Assembly: GCF_018687715.1 (NCBI RefSeq) | Contig: NC_056766.1 | Coordinates: 6,476,501 to 6,540,500 of the forward strand | DNA from: Carya illinoinensis | Lineage: Eukaryota; Streptophyta; Magnoliopsida; Fagales; Juglandaceae | DNA length: 64,000 nucleotides | Direction: 5' to 3' | In this document: one piece after another, positions 48,987 through 62,600 of the stretch | How positions within the stretch are numbered: the first letter of the stretch is position 1 | How the letters are laid out: every line of letters starts with the position of its first letter | Position numbers and translations under genes: made by a program | The notes under the pieces: model-generated | Seen by the model: the letters and a program-made list of their open reading frames with translations, nothing else | The model's database searches: none | Told to the model about the DNA's origin: nothing

Positions 48987-50360
48987 AAATTTAAATTAGT
49001 ATTATTTTCAATAAAATTTACTTTTTGATCAATCACATTAAATTAATATACAAATTAGTGTATAATTGTATTTGCAACTAAATTTTTTCTATTAAAAAAA
49101 GTGTAAAAAACTTACTTTTTCTTGACAGATGTCCAATTTTTTACAAAAGACTTAGCACAAGACTGCATTTTGGACTTGGACAATCTTACCTCAAAACAAT
49201 GAGCAAACCAATGAGGGTGTGACCATCCTATTTACATGTCAACTCAAGAAAGATAAATAAAAAATTAACAAAAATTATTAGGTTTCCAAGAAGCTCATAC
49301 TTGCTCAGAATCATTCATATGAACCATTTCTTACTTATTTTTCTGCCACTCAAAGGCCACTATCAAGCAATTAACATAGAGTAATGATACATGCATAATC
49401 ATTTTTATAATTTTTTATACAACCATGTTTTAAAATGAAGAAATGATATTTACAGTTATAAATATACACGTCTCGCATATTTCTTTAAAATAAAGGGATA
49501 AATCTAGGATCTATATAAAAATTATTTTTTAATAGTAGACTCTATTTTTTTTTCAAATAGAGTGTCTAAAGTTTGTATATCCTAAAATTATATCTAACGT
49601 TACTTTTAAAATGATAATATTTATATAAAATAATATTATTTTTATAAATTATTTTATAAAAATACCTATAATTTAAAACATAGTTATTATATAAATAATT
49701 TTAAAAATAGTTATATGTCTATAAATTTTTATTAAAAATTGAAAATTAATTAAAAAAAAAAAACTAGAAGGGAAATCAGTAGAATAAATATATAAGACAC
49801 ACCCAAAAAAAGACAATAAAAAAGAATACCAAGTGGGCGTGGTTGCGTGCCGAAAATGTAAAAACAAAAAGGAAAGGGGATAGAATTACAAATTATAAGT
49901 CAATTGAACAGCTAAGCAAGTCTCAGCACAACTCTCTCTCTCTCTCTCTCTCTATCTGTCTCTCTCTCTTCTCTCATATTTATGTATAGCCATAAATCTA
50001 TCCAATTCCAGTCCCAACAGGCAAACAAAAGAGGTACCATTTTCTTATTTTTTCTACCTTTCCCCCATTTCAATTCTCATTTTAATATTTTACACCAAAT
50101 AGTTCATCATTCATTTTTTAAAATTTTCTCTATCCTTTTGATCCAATTACTATTATTCTAAAACCTCTATATTATATACTATTTTCGTGACATAATTTAA
50201 TTTAAAGCGTAAATTTTAAAATTTAAATTTTACATATTAATTTTACGATTTATATTTAAGCGATGTGTATGGTATGTTTTATATACTGAATTTAATTATA
50301 TTTATAATAATATGATTATAAATATAAATATTATATTTGACTTGGTAGTGTATATATATA
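48987..50360. repeat. Tandem duplication, unit 2
   Basis: The second copy, nearly identical over most of its length. It lacks about 250 bases present in unit 1 (roughly 47684-47955), replaced by a short unrelated phrase, TTTCCAAGAAGCTCATACTT. Its CT microsatellite is longer and interrupted differently. It ends about 320 bases before the kinase start codon, so it may hold part of that gene's promoter. Confidence 0.9.
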
Positions 50361-50685
50361 GATATTTATATTGTTTATTTTTTTTATGGATTGGTTTATT
50401 TATTTAATTAATAATTAATTAATTAATTAAATAAAGGGGTTATGGGGATATACATTACAATGTAGATTGTAGAATGCATTGGAGGGAATTGGTGAGCCGT
50501 TAATTTATAGTCTTTGGAGTTGTGGTAGCTTGGCGAAGAAGGGTGCGCAGGTTAAGGGAATCTGCTTTGTGCCTAGTGGGCGTAGGATAGGCCAGTAGAG
50601 ACACAGAGAAAGAAAAGAGGGAACCCTTTATGCTTCGAGAGACAAGACAGACAGACAGACAGAGTCCCTGTTCCTTAGATGATCG
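50361..50685 (+). promoter_or_regulatory. Proximal promoter and 5' leader of the kinase gene
   Basis: Contains TAATTAATTAATTAA at about 50405-50424, then more GC-rich leader with GACAGACAGACAGAC near 50646-50661. An out-of-frame ATG at 50679 opens a 20-codon ORF that ends at 50741, overlapping the main start codon at 50686. Confidence 0.45.
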
Positions 50686-53600
50686 ATGTCCAAGATGAAG
50701 CATCTACTCAGAAAGCTTCACATCGGTGGTGGACTCAATGAACAACAGAGATTGGCCGACACCCGACCAACAACGAACCCGAGCCCCACTCAGAGTCCGA
50801 GACCGATTACGCCTGCTTCGTCTTCTTCTTCTTCGGGGCCTTCTTCGATGGCCTCTGGGTCCGCTACAATGGCGAGAATCGGGGCCGATGAGTCAGTCGT
50901 CGATCGGACGGCTGGGGATGGCGGTGGTGGTGGTGGTGATGGGTGCATGGATTTCAATTTCATGGAGGAGGAGTTTCAGGTGCAGTTGGCCCTAGCGATT
51001 AGCGCGTCCGATCCCGATGCGCGCGAGGACTCCGAGACGGCTCAGATCGATGCCGCCAAGCAGATTAGCCTTGGGTGCTCCGCTCCCGTCTCTGACAGTC
51101 AAGCCCTCGCCAAGTTTTCATCGCTTCGGTATTGGGTAGGCCATGACTTCTGATTCCCAAAATTCTCCATTTCGTTCTTATTGCAGTTGTTTCTGATTTG
51201 GAGCAAATTAGGTCTGTCTGTAAATTTTTTCGATCTTGTCTTCTAAATGGGGTACCGTCTATTTGCGTTTATTCTTGGATCATTTCGTTAATTATGTTAA
51301 AACGTGTACGCTATGCCGTGGGCATTTGTGAAACTTTCTTGTTAGGTATATGACTTTGGTGCATTAGTGTTGGTATGATGCCTTGTGAGTTTCGTATGAG
51401 GAGGGGTGGCTTGATTTTTGATTTGTGGTGCCTTGTTTATACTATCGTAATCATTTACTTTACTTGAAAAATTCAAATTCTTTTGCAAACTATGGTGAGT
51501 GAAATTATAAATTAATTACTTGTTTCCTTGTATTTTGTATCCAACTTTGAAGCTGTTTTCTTGGTCTTGCTTATGCATATTTTTGTACAATTACCTATAG
51601 TTGATTACTCTCGTGTTCTGGTTTTGCCTTATGGACCATGCTTCATCTTGATCTAGTTTTTCAAGAATTTGATGAGATCATTGTTCATTTTTTCTACACC
51701 CTAAACTTTGTGGATGAGAAATTGAGGAAAAGTAAAGAAACAATATTCTGGCGTTCTATATTGTTGTGGTAATGAGTTCCTTGTCTTAAGTAAGTGAAAT
51801 AGCTTAAGTTTTTATGACATGGAACCACAATAAGGTAGGGCCCACCCTTGAGGAGAAAACCCCGAATACAATATTTCACCTGCCAGAACTGTGTATACGG
51901 AAATCCAGGCAACTCCTGGTGTGAAGTGAAATAGCCCTACTACACCATTTTAGTGGAGGGCTTATTTTTTAGGAACTTAGATCATGATATTTTGGCATCG
52001 AAAGACAGATGTCTTGTGCTGAATTTCCTATGTTGTCAGCCGGATAATATTTTTATATTCTATATTTTAAATGTTTATAGGTAATTTCTTAGTTGACTAC
52101 GTGCAGATTCTTATTGGTTTTAACCGGAGTGAGATTTTTCTAATAAATTTCCATTTGCCTTTCATGCAGAACTATAATGTAGTAAGTTATCATGAAAAAT
52201 TGATGGATGGGTTTTATGATGTATATGGCATTACCTCAAAGCTGGACACACAGGGGAAGATGCCTTTGTTGGTGGATCTTCAAGCAATATCCATTTCAGA
52301 TAATGTTGACTATGAAGTTATTTTGGTAAATCGCTTGGTTGATCGTGAACTTCAAAAGCTTGAGAAGATAGCATGTACCATATCCAAAGAGTGTCAAGTT
52401 TCTGAACAGGGCCAGATTTTAAGTTGTTTGATTCAGAAAATTGCTGATATTGTTGTTGATAGAATGGGTGGTGTGGTACTTGATGCTGATGAAATGTTGA
52501 GAAGATGGAACACAAGGAGTTATGAGTTACGGAATTCTCTAAACACAATTATTCTTCCCCTTGGACGTCTTGATGTTGGACTTTCACGCCATAGGGCCTT
52601 GCTATTTAAGGTTAGTCATCTTTTGACTTACCTTCGCTAAACTAAATTGTGAAGAAGAAAATTATGTATCCTTTGACTCACCTCAGACAAATTCATTGCT
52701 TAATTTCTACACTGCCTTCTTTTATCTAGAAAACATTCCTTCTTTTTTTTTACCTTTTGTTTTAGAAATTATTTATTTGATGCTTGCCGTGCTAGGTACT
52801 AGCGGATAGGATTAATCTTCCATGTACGTTGGTCAAAGGAAGCTACTATACAGGCACTGATGATGGAGCTGTGAACTTCATCAAAATGGATGATGGAAGG
52901 TGATAACCTCTAGCCATAGTTTATCAATGCTACAAGTATAAAATTTTCTCTGAATTATGTTTAAGTCAATTTTGTGATATGGGAGCTTTTAATTGGCTTT
53001 TTGCTTATCTGATGCATGTTAGGGTTTTTTTTCTTGACTGTCAATATTTCTCACGCGGGACTGCAAACGGTGCTTGTAAAGTCCCTACTGGGCTGTACCA
53101 GGGGCTTGGTATGGAAACCTGTGTTCATTGAGGTGGGGATGACAGAGGGGTTACGGTTGTGTGAGGCCTACTTCTTATTTTGTAGAAATTGCTGTCTTAG
53201 GATCAAAAAAGTAAAGGAAAGGGGCAAATGACGCAGGTTGAGCATACCGCATACCTATACGATGGTAACATCTATATTTTGAATAGTGGCTGCAGATGCA
53301 CACTTCAAAATTAGTATTAGTTGCTAACAAACATGAATTCCTTGAGACATTTCACATGCTATAGTTCTCTTAAATTTTGAAGCAGGAATAATTTATTTTT
53401 ATGGCATAGGACAATTCATCTGTCAGTAGTATATATTTAATGCAATAATCTGTTTTTAGATTCTTAACTCATCTTTAGTTTTTGGGTTTTAGTTTTCCTT
53501 TATAGTTAAGTAGACGTGATATGAAACACCACATGCTCTGTTTTATTTTTTATTTTTTTATAATTTTTCTCCTTCCATTTCATGCTTATGTGCTGTGTAA

Positions 53601-56600
53601 CATAGGAAAATGCAACAAACATGAAGATTTTTAGGGAATGATTAATGATTGACATAGTTATCTGTTGATTTGGTGCAGTGAATATATAATTGATCTCATG
53701 GGTGCTCCTGGTACCCTAATTCCTGCTGAAGTACCAAGCAGTCAGCTCCCAAATCCTGTCTATGATGTAAGGAGCTATGCAGATGTCATTGGAATACCCA
53801 CTGATGTGTGTTTGATGGATAATGAAGGAACCAGAATGCTGGTACCACCTGATCTTGATAGAGTTTTTGAAATTGTTGGTTCAAAGTCAGACGAAGCTTC
53901 AGTTGTAGGCATGCAAACAAAAGAAAATCAAACTGAGAGATTTGAAAATCAATGGGGCAAGCTTCTTCCGTCACTGCAGAAAACATGTGAAAGCTCATCA
54001 GGCACACATGGAAAAGCATCATCCGCACAGAAAAAAAAAGTTAAGGATGTTTCAAAATATGTAATCAGTGCAGCCAAGAACCCAGAGTTTGCTCAGAAAC
54101 TACATGCTGTTCTGTTAGAGAGTGGTGCGTCGCCTCCTCCAGATTTGTTTTCAGACATAAATCCACACGATCTGGGTCAACAGAAGGTGGTTGGACAAAA
54201 TGATATGGTGAATGCAAAAAATGTAGACAATGAGGTTCAATGTGGACCTGATTTGTTTTTGTCAAACCTGGAGCAGTCCCTTGTGCCTCATACTGAAATG
54301 GAGCCTTTGAACAATGTCAATTGTGATAGGAAACAAAAACTATCTACACAGAGGTTATCAAATCAATCAAAAGAGCTGGAGGCAAATTCCATTATGTGTG
54401 ATGTTTCTTTGCCATCTGAACCGACAACTCAGGGATTTGTGCTTGTTGGTAGTGGAAGTAATGACCCCTTCCATGCTGATGCTACAGGTGTAAATACGGT
54501 TACTCTTAACAATGCTGAAATGGTTGCTAGAGTTCTGCATGATACTGCAGCTGACTCTTGCCAAAGACAAGTTAATATTGCATTAGTCAATGATTATCAA
54601 CAGTGCTTTCCGGATAAGATTAGAAGAGATTTTGATGACATTGAGTTGGGTGAAGAATCTGTTATGAAATTAACGGAAGCAGCCAACACCAGTCTCTTCA
54701 ATGCTTCCGATGCTCATGGTGAGGGTACTAACCCAGTGCTGGGGGAAGTTGCTGAATGGGAAATTCCTTGGGAGGATCTACGGATTGGTGAACGTATTGG
54801 TATCGGTAAGCTTTTCCATAAACAATGTTAATGTTTCATGTGTGATATAGGTGTATATGTGTTTAGATGTGTTCCTTTCCATTTTGGTTGGTACTGAAGT
54901 TTACTGGACATCTGGACTCTAGCTATTTTTTTTTCCTGAATAACTGAAAAACATCCTTTGTCAAAATTTTGTTCAGAGGCCCAATTTTAGGATAAAAGGG
55001 CGGACTTTTCATTCTTATTAAGATTTGAACTGAGACCCACCCCAACCACTTGAGTCAAATGTGATATCAAATAAAAGGAGCATTTTTTTTGGGGTTGAAT
55101 CTTGTCTCTAATTAATGTTGGGACTCGTACGCAATTCAACTTCAGCCAATTGTTATTAATGGCCCCTATGGGGACATTGGATATGATTGGAACAACTTAT
55201 TGAGAGGATGCTGCTTGGACTTTAAGATCTTTTTTCTTGCTGAATAGTGCTCTTTTTTCCTGAAAGATAATCCTTTTTTACCTCTCTAAGAGAGTGACAA
55301 TATCCTAGCTATTAAGCATATGTGGATATGTGTTTGCGTTATGCACCTGGAATAAAATGGCGGAAGTCATTTTAACCAATAAGTTTTAGATCTTATGGCT
55401 ATTTACAGTTGGACTGTATTTGAATCTGATTCTACTTGTACTTGACCTCTCATATCTAGTTTTTTTTAATTGTAAGTTACATGCACACCTGGCGAGTCTT
55501 TAACCCACAACCAAACCTTCCACCCCACTTTACTAGGGGGAGGAGGCGTTATTCCACTCCATTTCTTTTCATTTGAGCTAGAGCTCATTGGTGAACTAAA
55601 CAACTGGTGATTATCCTATTCTCAACCTTCTATAGTATATATCTCATTGTTCTACAGTAACTACATTGTTGTCTTAATTACAGAAATTAAATGTTATCGA
55701 TATCTGTTTGGTTTATTCTAATGCTCCCTCCAAACGACATGCACTTTTTTTTTTTTTTTGGTGCAACCTTGCCCTGTGACTGTGAGCTCAATTTGAAATT
55801 CAGACTAGCCAAGCTGAGCTCAAGCTATATAATACTTCAATGAGCACAACTTGGGCTTGCTTATTAAAGTTAAATTTGAGCTTGAGTCAAGCTTAATCTG
55901 TTTTTCCATTTTTCAAGATGCACAAGGACAATGTGAATAAAAGACTATAAAAGTAACCAGGGAAATCAATTAAAATATGAACAGTAAGGCCTTTTCAAAA
56001 GTCAAAATTTCTATTATCCTTTTAGGGCACCAACCTGGATTTATGTTTCATAATATGATTTGGTCGTTTGATACCAGTATTTCATAATGTTTTTGGCAGG
56101 TTCGTATGGTGAGGTTTATCGTGCAGATTGGAATGGCACTGTGAGTAATATTTTGAACACATGAGTGATTTTATCTTATCTTTTTTTGGTAGTTACTTTT
56201 AGTTGGGAGCAGAGGGAAAATTGGAGAGGGGGGGGGGGGGGGGGGGGGCACGTACATGGCTGGTGGCAGAACCAGAAATTGTACTTTGGGGGGGGCAATA
56301 TTGGTCTATGCAATGACGGCGATGCTTGCATACATGCCTATGTCTATGTTTATGTATATATTATACACTTTGTTGTTTATACTTGCAAGAAAATACATTA
56401 TAGACATAATTTAATTTCATATTCCTTCAATTTATAAGAAATGGTTTTTGGATTGTATATTTTTTTAACTCATATTTTCAAGTTTTTAAATTTTCGGTGG
56501 TATATTTTTGGTATTTTTTATGTATGTATACTCATTTTTTATATGTTGGATGCGAAAATTATGAACTTTAAGAAAATATAGAAACTATTTGTTTTCATAC

Positions 56601-59600
56601 TTTTAGGAAGACTCAGAGAATTTTAGATGGGATTAGAAGAAAATTTTCATATTTTTGAAAGATTTTAAGAAATTTTTAAATTTTTGAGATCTATATTTTT
56701 TTATCAAATTTTATTTGAATTTAAATAATAATGATTAATTTTTTTTTGGGCTCCCCAACGTGGTTCCTCCACTGTGCATGGCCACCTCATCTTCTTGTGA
56801 ACAGTTAATAGTCTTGGTTTTCTCCATTCTACTTTCACAAATTATGATGGCTCCCCCTTGTTTCCCTGTTTTCCTATGTATTACCTCCCTTATTTTAAAT
56901 TGCTTTTCACAATTCAAAGATAATCTCTCCCTTTAACAATCCTATATTAAATTAATGTATATGTGTCTGCATGTGTGTATGTATGTGTCTACGTGCACGC
57001 ATGTTCTCTTCAAACTATCAACGTTACTTTTATGTATTCCATTGTCATTTATATAATGTCATTCAGATGTCTTTTGGCTAAGGGCGGTTGTGAATAAAAT
57101 TGGGGTCACACCCTCTTCTTAAAAAAAGTAAAAATTGAAAAAAATGTCGTGGCTTATCAATGCATTAAATTAAAACTGATAAGTATTGACCAGTTGCTAC
57201 TTATATCCATACCTAGTGCTCAGTTGTTTCAAACTTTCGGGAGATACATTAGAGTAGTTCGGGTTATGACATGTGTCACCTTATTATGAATAATTAAATA
57301 GCATATTTTTGTCCACATATAGCCTTGCCTCTGGTTCATTTAAACCAATTTTTGGCTCTCTATTACTTTTTAGTCTAGTAGAAATGCTTATAATTTACTT
57401 TTCTATGGAGCTTCTCAATGACCGCACAGTGGCAATATATGGAACATTTTTAGAAATTCTGACAGCTTTTTACCTGGCACTGGTATATTTTTTAAATGGA
57501 AAATTGTCGTGTTCAGTGTTCCATATCTTATTTCAATAGTGGAACTTAGGGCAACAAGTCTATCAAAATCTTTTCATTGCCTCAGCAGCTTTGTGAAAGA
57601 AATGCTTCCAATAGCCTGTTTTAATTGAAACTATTGTTCTGTTGCCAATAAAAAAACTATTTTTCTGTCAAATGATCACGTTAAAGAACTTCTAAGATTT
57701 GGTTGATCTATTTTAAGAATGTACCTGCTCTTGTTGATGTTACCTGAATGCTTTCCAGGAAGTTGCTGTCAAGAAGTTTCTGGACCAAGGTTTATCTGGT
57801 GATGCATTGGTTCAGGTTAAAAGTGAAGTAAGCGGGATCAACCTTTTATCATATGTTGTTTTCCTAGAACAAGCCAAATATCTAATAAAATTAATTTTTT
57901 CTATATTACTGAAGAAATTCCTGCTTGTTGCCTCGTGCAGGTTGAAATCATGTTAAGGCTAAGACATCCTAATGTTGTCCTTTTCATGGGAGCAGTTACT
58001 CGGCCCCCACATTTCTCTATACTGACAGAGTTCCTTCCCAGGTTATTTTTATGCAGTGTTTGGTGTTAAATGGAATGATATTTTTATTGACCTAGATATA
58101 TGATACAAATTCCCTGTTTACCATGTTTACTTGGATGCCCATAATTTTCTCAAGGGTCTACATTTTGTTTCCTTAACTGAAAATGCATGGCTGTTTGTGT
58201 TTATGTGCATGCCAAATTGCTCCAACTTGAATTTATGCCACAAAGCCTGTAGATGACTTCTCCGCCACAAAGCCTTTGAAAGAAAACATGTTATTGTGCA
58301 AGTGAATTGCAGTATGCTATATATGAAAATGGAAAAGCCTTTATGCGGATGTATCTTTTTTTTTCCTGGAAAAGAAAAAATGATCGAAAATGTGTTGTCA
58401 GAGAAGGGGAAAAAAAAAACACACTTTTTTCTTTGATGGTGATCGTGGGCTCTTGACCGTGCGATTTTGCTCATATTGGAAGGAAAATGGGTCTGTTGAA
58501 AGCTGTTGTTATAGAATTAAAGTCTTTTGAGGTGTTAAGGATGACCGTTGGGTGTTCCTTACTAAAAGAGAGTGGAAGTTTGTTAAAAAAATGTGATGGG
58601 CAAAATGTTTGAAGGATGGGAGAAATGAGTTCTATACAGCCCATCGGGAGGGTGATAAGGGCTTCACAGTGCAGAGGTGCTCAAACTCCCAAGGTGGGTT
58701 CATGGCTTTGGTAGAGTACAAAAGAGGGTGGTCGCTGAAACTGCATTTTTATACCTGAGGATAGAGACGGTAGGGGATGGACGAAGTTGGTGGAGGTTTT
58801 AGGGAGGCTGGAAGAGAAGGTTGCCTTGTTGGGTCTTCAGCATCGCTAGCAACGATGGTAGCTTCTTCTACACGATCGTACATGGAGGCTCTCCAACAAC
58901 CGAGGGTCCCAGATTGTTCTCGTGAACCTGCCAGGCTGGGTGCCATCTCTGACATTTCGGCTCGATTGAGAGGTGCTGCAACGGTTAGGAAGTGCCGCCA
59001 TTTTTGTAGGGGCTCAGAGCCTTGAGGGTGGTGGCAATGGAGCTATCAGGCTAAATAAGGATATGGTGCTTCTGGCATTGAGTGATTTACAAAGGCAGCT
59101 GAATGATTTGCGGTTAAATATAACTTGGTTGAAACGGTGCGTTGAGGAGGAAGAAAGGGTAGGGGTGGGCTTGGTTTTGGGAGATGGGCCAATTGAAGGT
59201 AACCTTAGGGGGCCTAGTTTTGGTGTGGGCTCGGGCTCATATGCTAGACCCAGCACTAACGGGTCCTAGTAGGTGGGCCACACAGTTGGGCCCAAGCCCA
59301 CAAATCAGTCTGGTTTGGGGAATCTGGTGAAGCTTGTGTGGCGAGTCAGGCCAGGGGAGGACCATGGGCCTTTGACAGGTAGGAGTCTAGTATCCTCGCC
59401 GGTACTTGCACCGTTGACGTTTCGATAGGCTGAGGAGCCTTTGATGGAGCCGTAGATGGTGAAAGAGACGGCGAGAGGCGACGATAGAGGCTTTTGCAAC
59501 GGTCTCCTCTGAACCAGAGAGCACCGATGAGCACCTTTGTGCTAGATCTCTAGCATATCTGAGCCAGATAATGCCGGCGAGTGACAAGGCAGAGGCTGCC

Positions 59601-62600
59601 ACCACTCTGACGACGACATCTTCTCCAGTGAAGGGTACGCAACATGTGGACGATATGGATGACACCCAAGAGCTATTTTAGAGGAAACAGGGGATGTGGG
59701 TGCGGATGTAGGGTCTTCTAAGAACCTTATACCATTACATTGTCCTTCAGAATGGGAATATGGGATGCTTTCTGAGGAGGGTGAGCTAAGGATGCTGCTG
59801 GTTTTGCAGTGGGCTAATACGGAGGGGGGAACCCTTCCCATCTTAACTCCCCTTCCCTCTTAACTGTATGCTTCCAGATTAGTCTAATGCTTCGAATTGG
59901 GGTCTGCAGAAGGTAAAGGAAATTTAGTTTTGCATAGGGATGGAGTGAGAAGGTTTTGAGGAGTAATTTATGGCACTGCTTACAGCCATTGAAGCTGGTC
60001 ATGGAAATCTTTCAATTTCAAAAAAGCAGAGGGAGCTAAAGAGGCTAACATGGTCTCCTAATTATGAGGGTAGTGCAAGTCGAGAAAGAACTAAAGGGAA
60101 GGGAATAGTACCTGTTTTATGAAGCCTAAAATTGTTTCTTGGAATGTCCGAGGGCTTAATGAGGCAAATAAATGCTTGCGTATCAAAAATTTGCTTCATG
60201 AGTGGAAGGCGGACATTACATGCTTGCAGGAAACTAAACTGAAATATGTTACAAGAAGAATTGTTAAAAGTATATGGAGCTGTACATATGTGGATTGGGC
60301 TTATCTTGCAGCTGATGGGGCTTCGGGAGGTGTATTAGTGATGTGGGATAGAAGAGTGGTGGAGCGAATGGAGGACTTTATAGGGGAATACACAATGGCA
60401 TGCTCTTTTAGAAGTGTGGAATGCTCTTATAAAAAAAAAACTTTATGTGGGCCTTCGCTGGTATATACAGGCCAAACTTGGACAGCAATAGAAGTATGTT
60501 ATGGGAAGAACTAGCCAGAGTACATAGCTGGTGGGAATTACCATGGTGCATAGGTGGTGACTTTAATGTTGTAAGATTTCCAAGTGAATTCTCAGGAGAT
60601 GGTAGATTGTGACCAGCAATGACGAATTTTTCTGAATTTATCTTTGACTTGAATCTAGTGGACATCCCTCTCTTGGGAGGGGCATTCATTTTGTCAAATA
60701 ATCATACTTGGTCTAGATTGGACAAATTTTTAGTATCCTAAGATTGAGAATCTAAATATCCAGAAGTATGTCAAAGGAGGCTGTCTCGTCTGTGCTCGGG
60801 TCATTTTTCTATTTTGCTTGATTGTGGTGGTATCCAAGGAGGGCTTAGATATTTCAAATTCAAAAATGTGGTTGAAGACTGAAGGTTTTGTGGACAGGGT
60901 TTGGCAATGGTGGTCCTCATATCAGTTTGATAAAACCCCTAGTTTCATTCTTGTAGTTAAATTAAAAGCTCTAAAAAATGAATTGAAGATTTGGAACACA
61001 TTCTTTTGGCAACATAGGGGAAGGAAAGAAGTCCATATTGGAAGATTTCCAGGAGCTAGAGAGGACACAAGGGGCGGGTTCTTTCCTTGGAAGAAATATC
61101 TTGAAAGTCAGAGGTGGTTATTGAATTAGAGAGGGTCATTTTGCTGGAAGAGATTTCGTGTCGCCAAAAATCCAATGATGTGTGGTTGAAAGAAGGGGAT
61201 CGAAGTACAAAATTTTTTCATAGTGGCCAATTCTCACAAGAGAACCAACACTATCGAGATGCTAAATATAGAGGGTACAACATGTATTGGTTTTTTTGTT
61301 ATTGGTTTTTTAGTTATTGGGTGGTGGCCCAAGATTGATGGTCTAGCTTTTGATTCCATTGACCCACACGATACCTTGAGGTTGGAGAGGCCCTTCGAGG
61401 AGATGGAGATTCATGATGTGGTGAGAAAAATGGCCAAAGACAAAGCACCTGGGCCGAATGGATTTTCTACGGGTTTCTTCCAAACTTGTTGGGAAATGGT
61501 GAAAGGGAACTTAATGAAGGTGTTTCAGGAGCTGTTCATGGCTAGAGAGTTTGAAGAAAGCCTTAACGCCACATTTATAACTTTAATTCCTAAGAAGATT
61601 GGAGGACAAGGAGTGATCTCCGGAAGGCTTTAGGGATTTTTTTTATCACACTTTAGTTCTATGGGCATCCTCTATTGTAATGAATGGCACTTCTTTTATT
61701 GAACTTTACGCTGCCCTTCGCAGCTCTTAGCCTGTAGCAAGGCTCTTTGTATACCCCGTGTACTCGGGCCTTGCCCTTTCCTTGTTCTAATATCTCTTTT
61801 TACTTATCAAAAAAAAAAAATTCCTAAGAAGATTGGAGCATCGAATGTCAAAGATTTCCGGTCCATTAGTATTATAAATGGGCTGTATAAAATCATCTCT
61901 AAGGTGCTTGCAAACCGTTTGGGGGAGGTGTTGGGGAAGATTATAACAAAACCCCAAAATGCATTTGTATGGGGAAGGCAAATTCTAGATTCAGTCCTCA
62001 TTGCCGATGAGTGCTAGATGGCAGAAAAAAGTCTGGTAAATCGGGGATCCTATGTAAGTTAGATATGGAGAAGGCATATGATCATGTTAATTGAGATTTC
62101 CTACTCTACTTGCTTGGGAGGTATGGTTTTGGGGAGAGATGGTGCTCATGGATTAGATAGTGCATATCATCCAATTGGCTTTTTCAACAATTCGCGAGAT
62201 TTGAGACAAGGGGATCCACTGTCCCCACTCCTCTTTGTTATTGTTATGGAGGCATTGAGCAGAATGACTTCAATGTTGGTTTGTAGTGGTTTCATGGAGG
62301 GATTCTCGATTGGTGACCCCACTAGGGGTACTATTAATATTTCTCATTTATTATTTGTAGATGATATGCTTATATTCTGTGAGGCAGAACAAAACCAATT
62401 GTGGGCACTGAGGGCACTTCTACTTTGTTTTGAAGCGGCATCGGGTTTGAAAGTGAACCTTCAAAAATCTGAATTTGTGTCAGTTGGTAATGTTCGTAAT
62501 ATTAGACAACTAGCTAACACTTTAGGATGCAAGGTGTTTGCCTTACCTATGAATTACCTGGCTCTACCATTGGGAGCTGCCTCAAGGACGATAACAATAT

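Noticed and set aside
53016..53231. 71-codon frame in kinase intron 3
   Set aside because: Entirely intronic between exons 3 and 4, no domain; probably old repeat sequence.
58749..59841. Many short frames on both strands in the 5' part of the intronic LINE
   Set aside because: Overlapping shadows within a degraded ORF1 region; only the plus-strand LINE reading is coherent.
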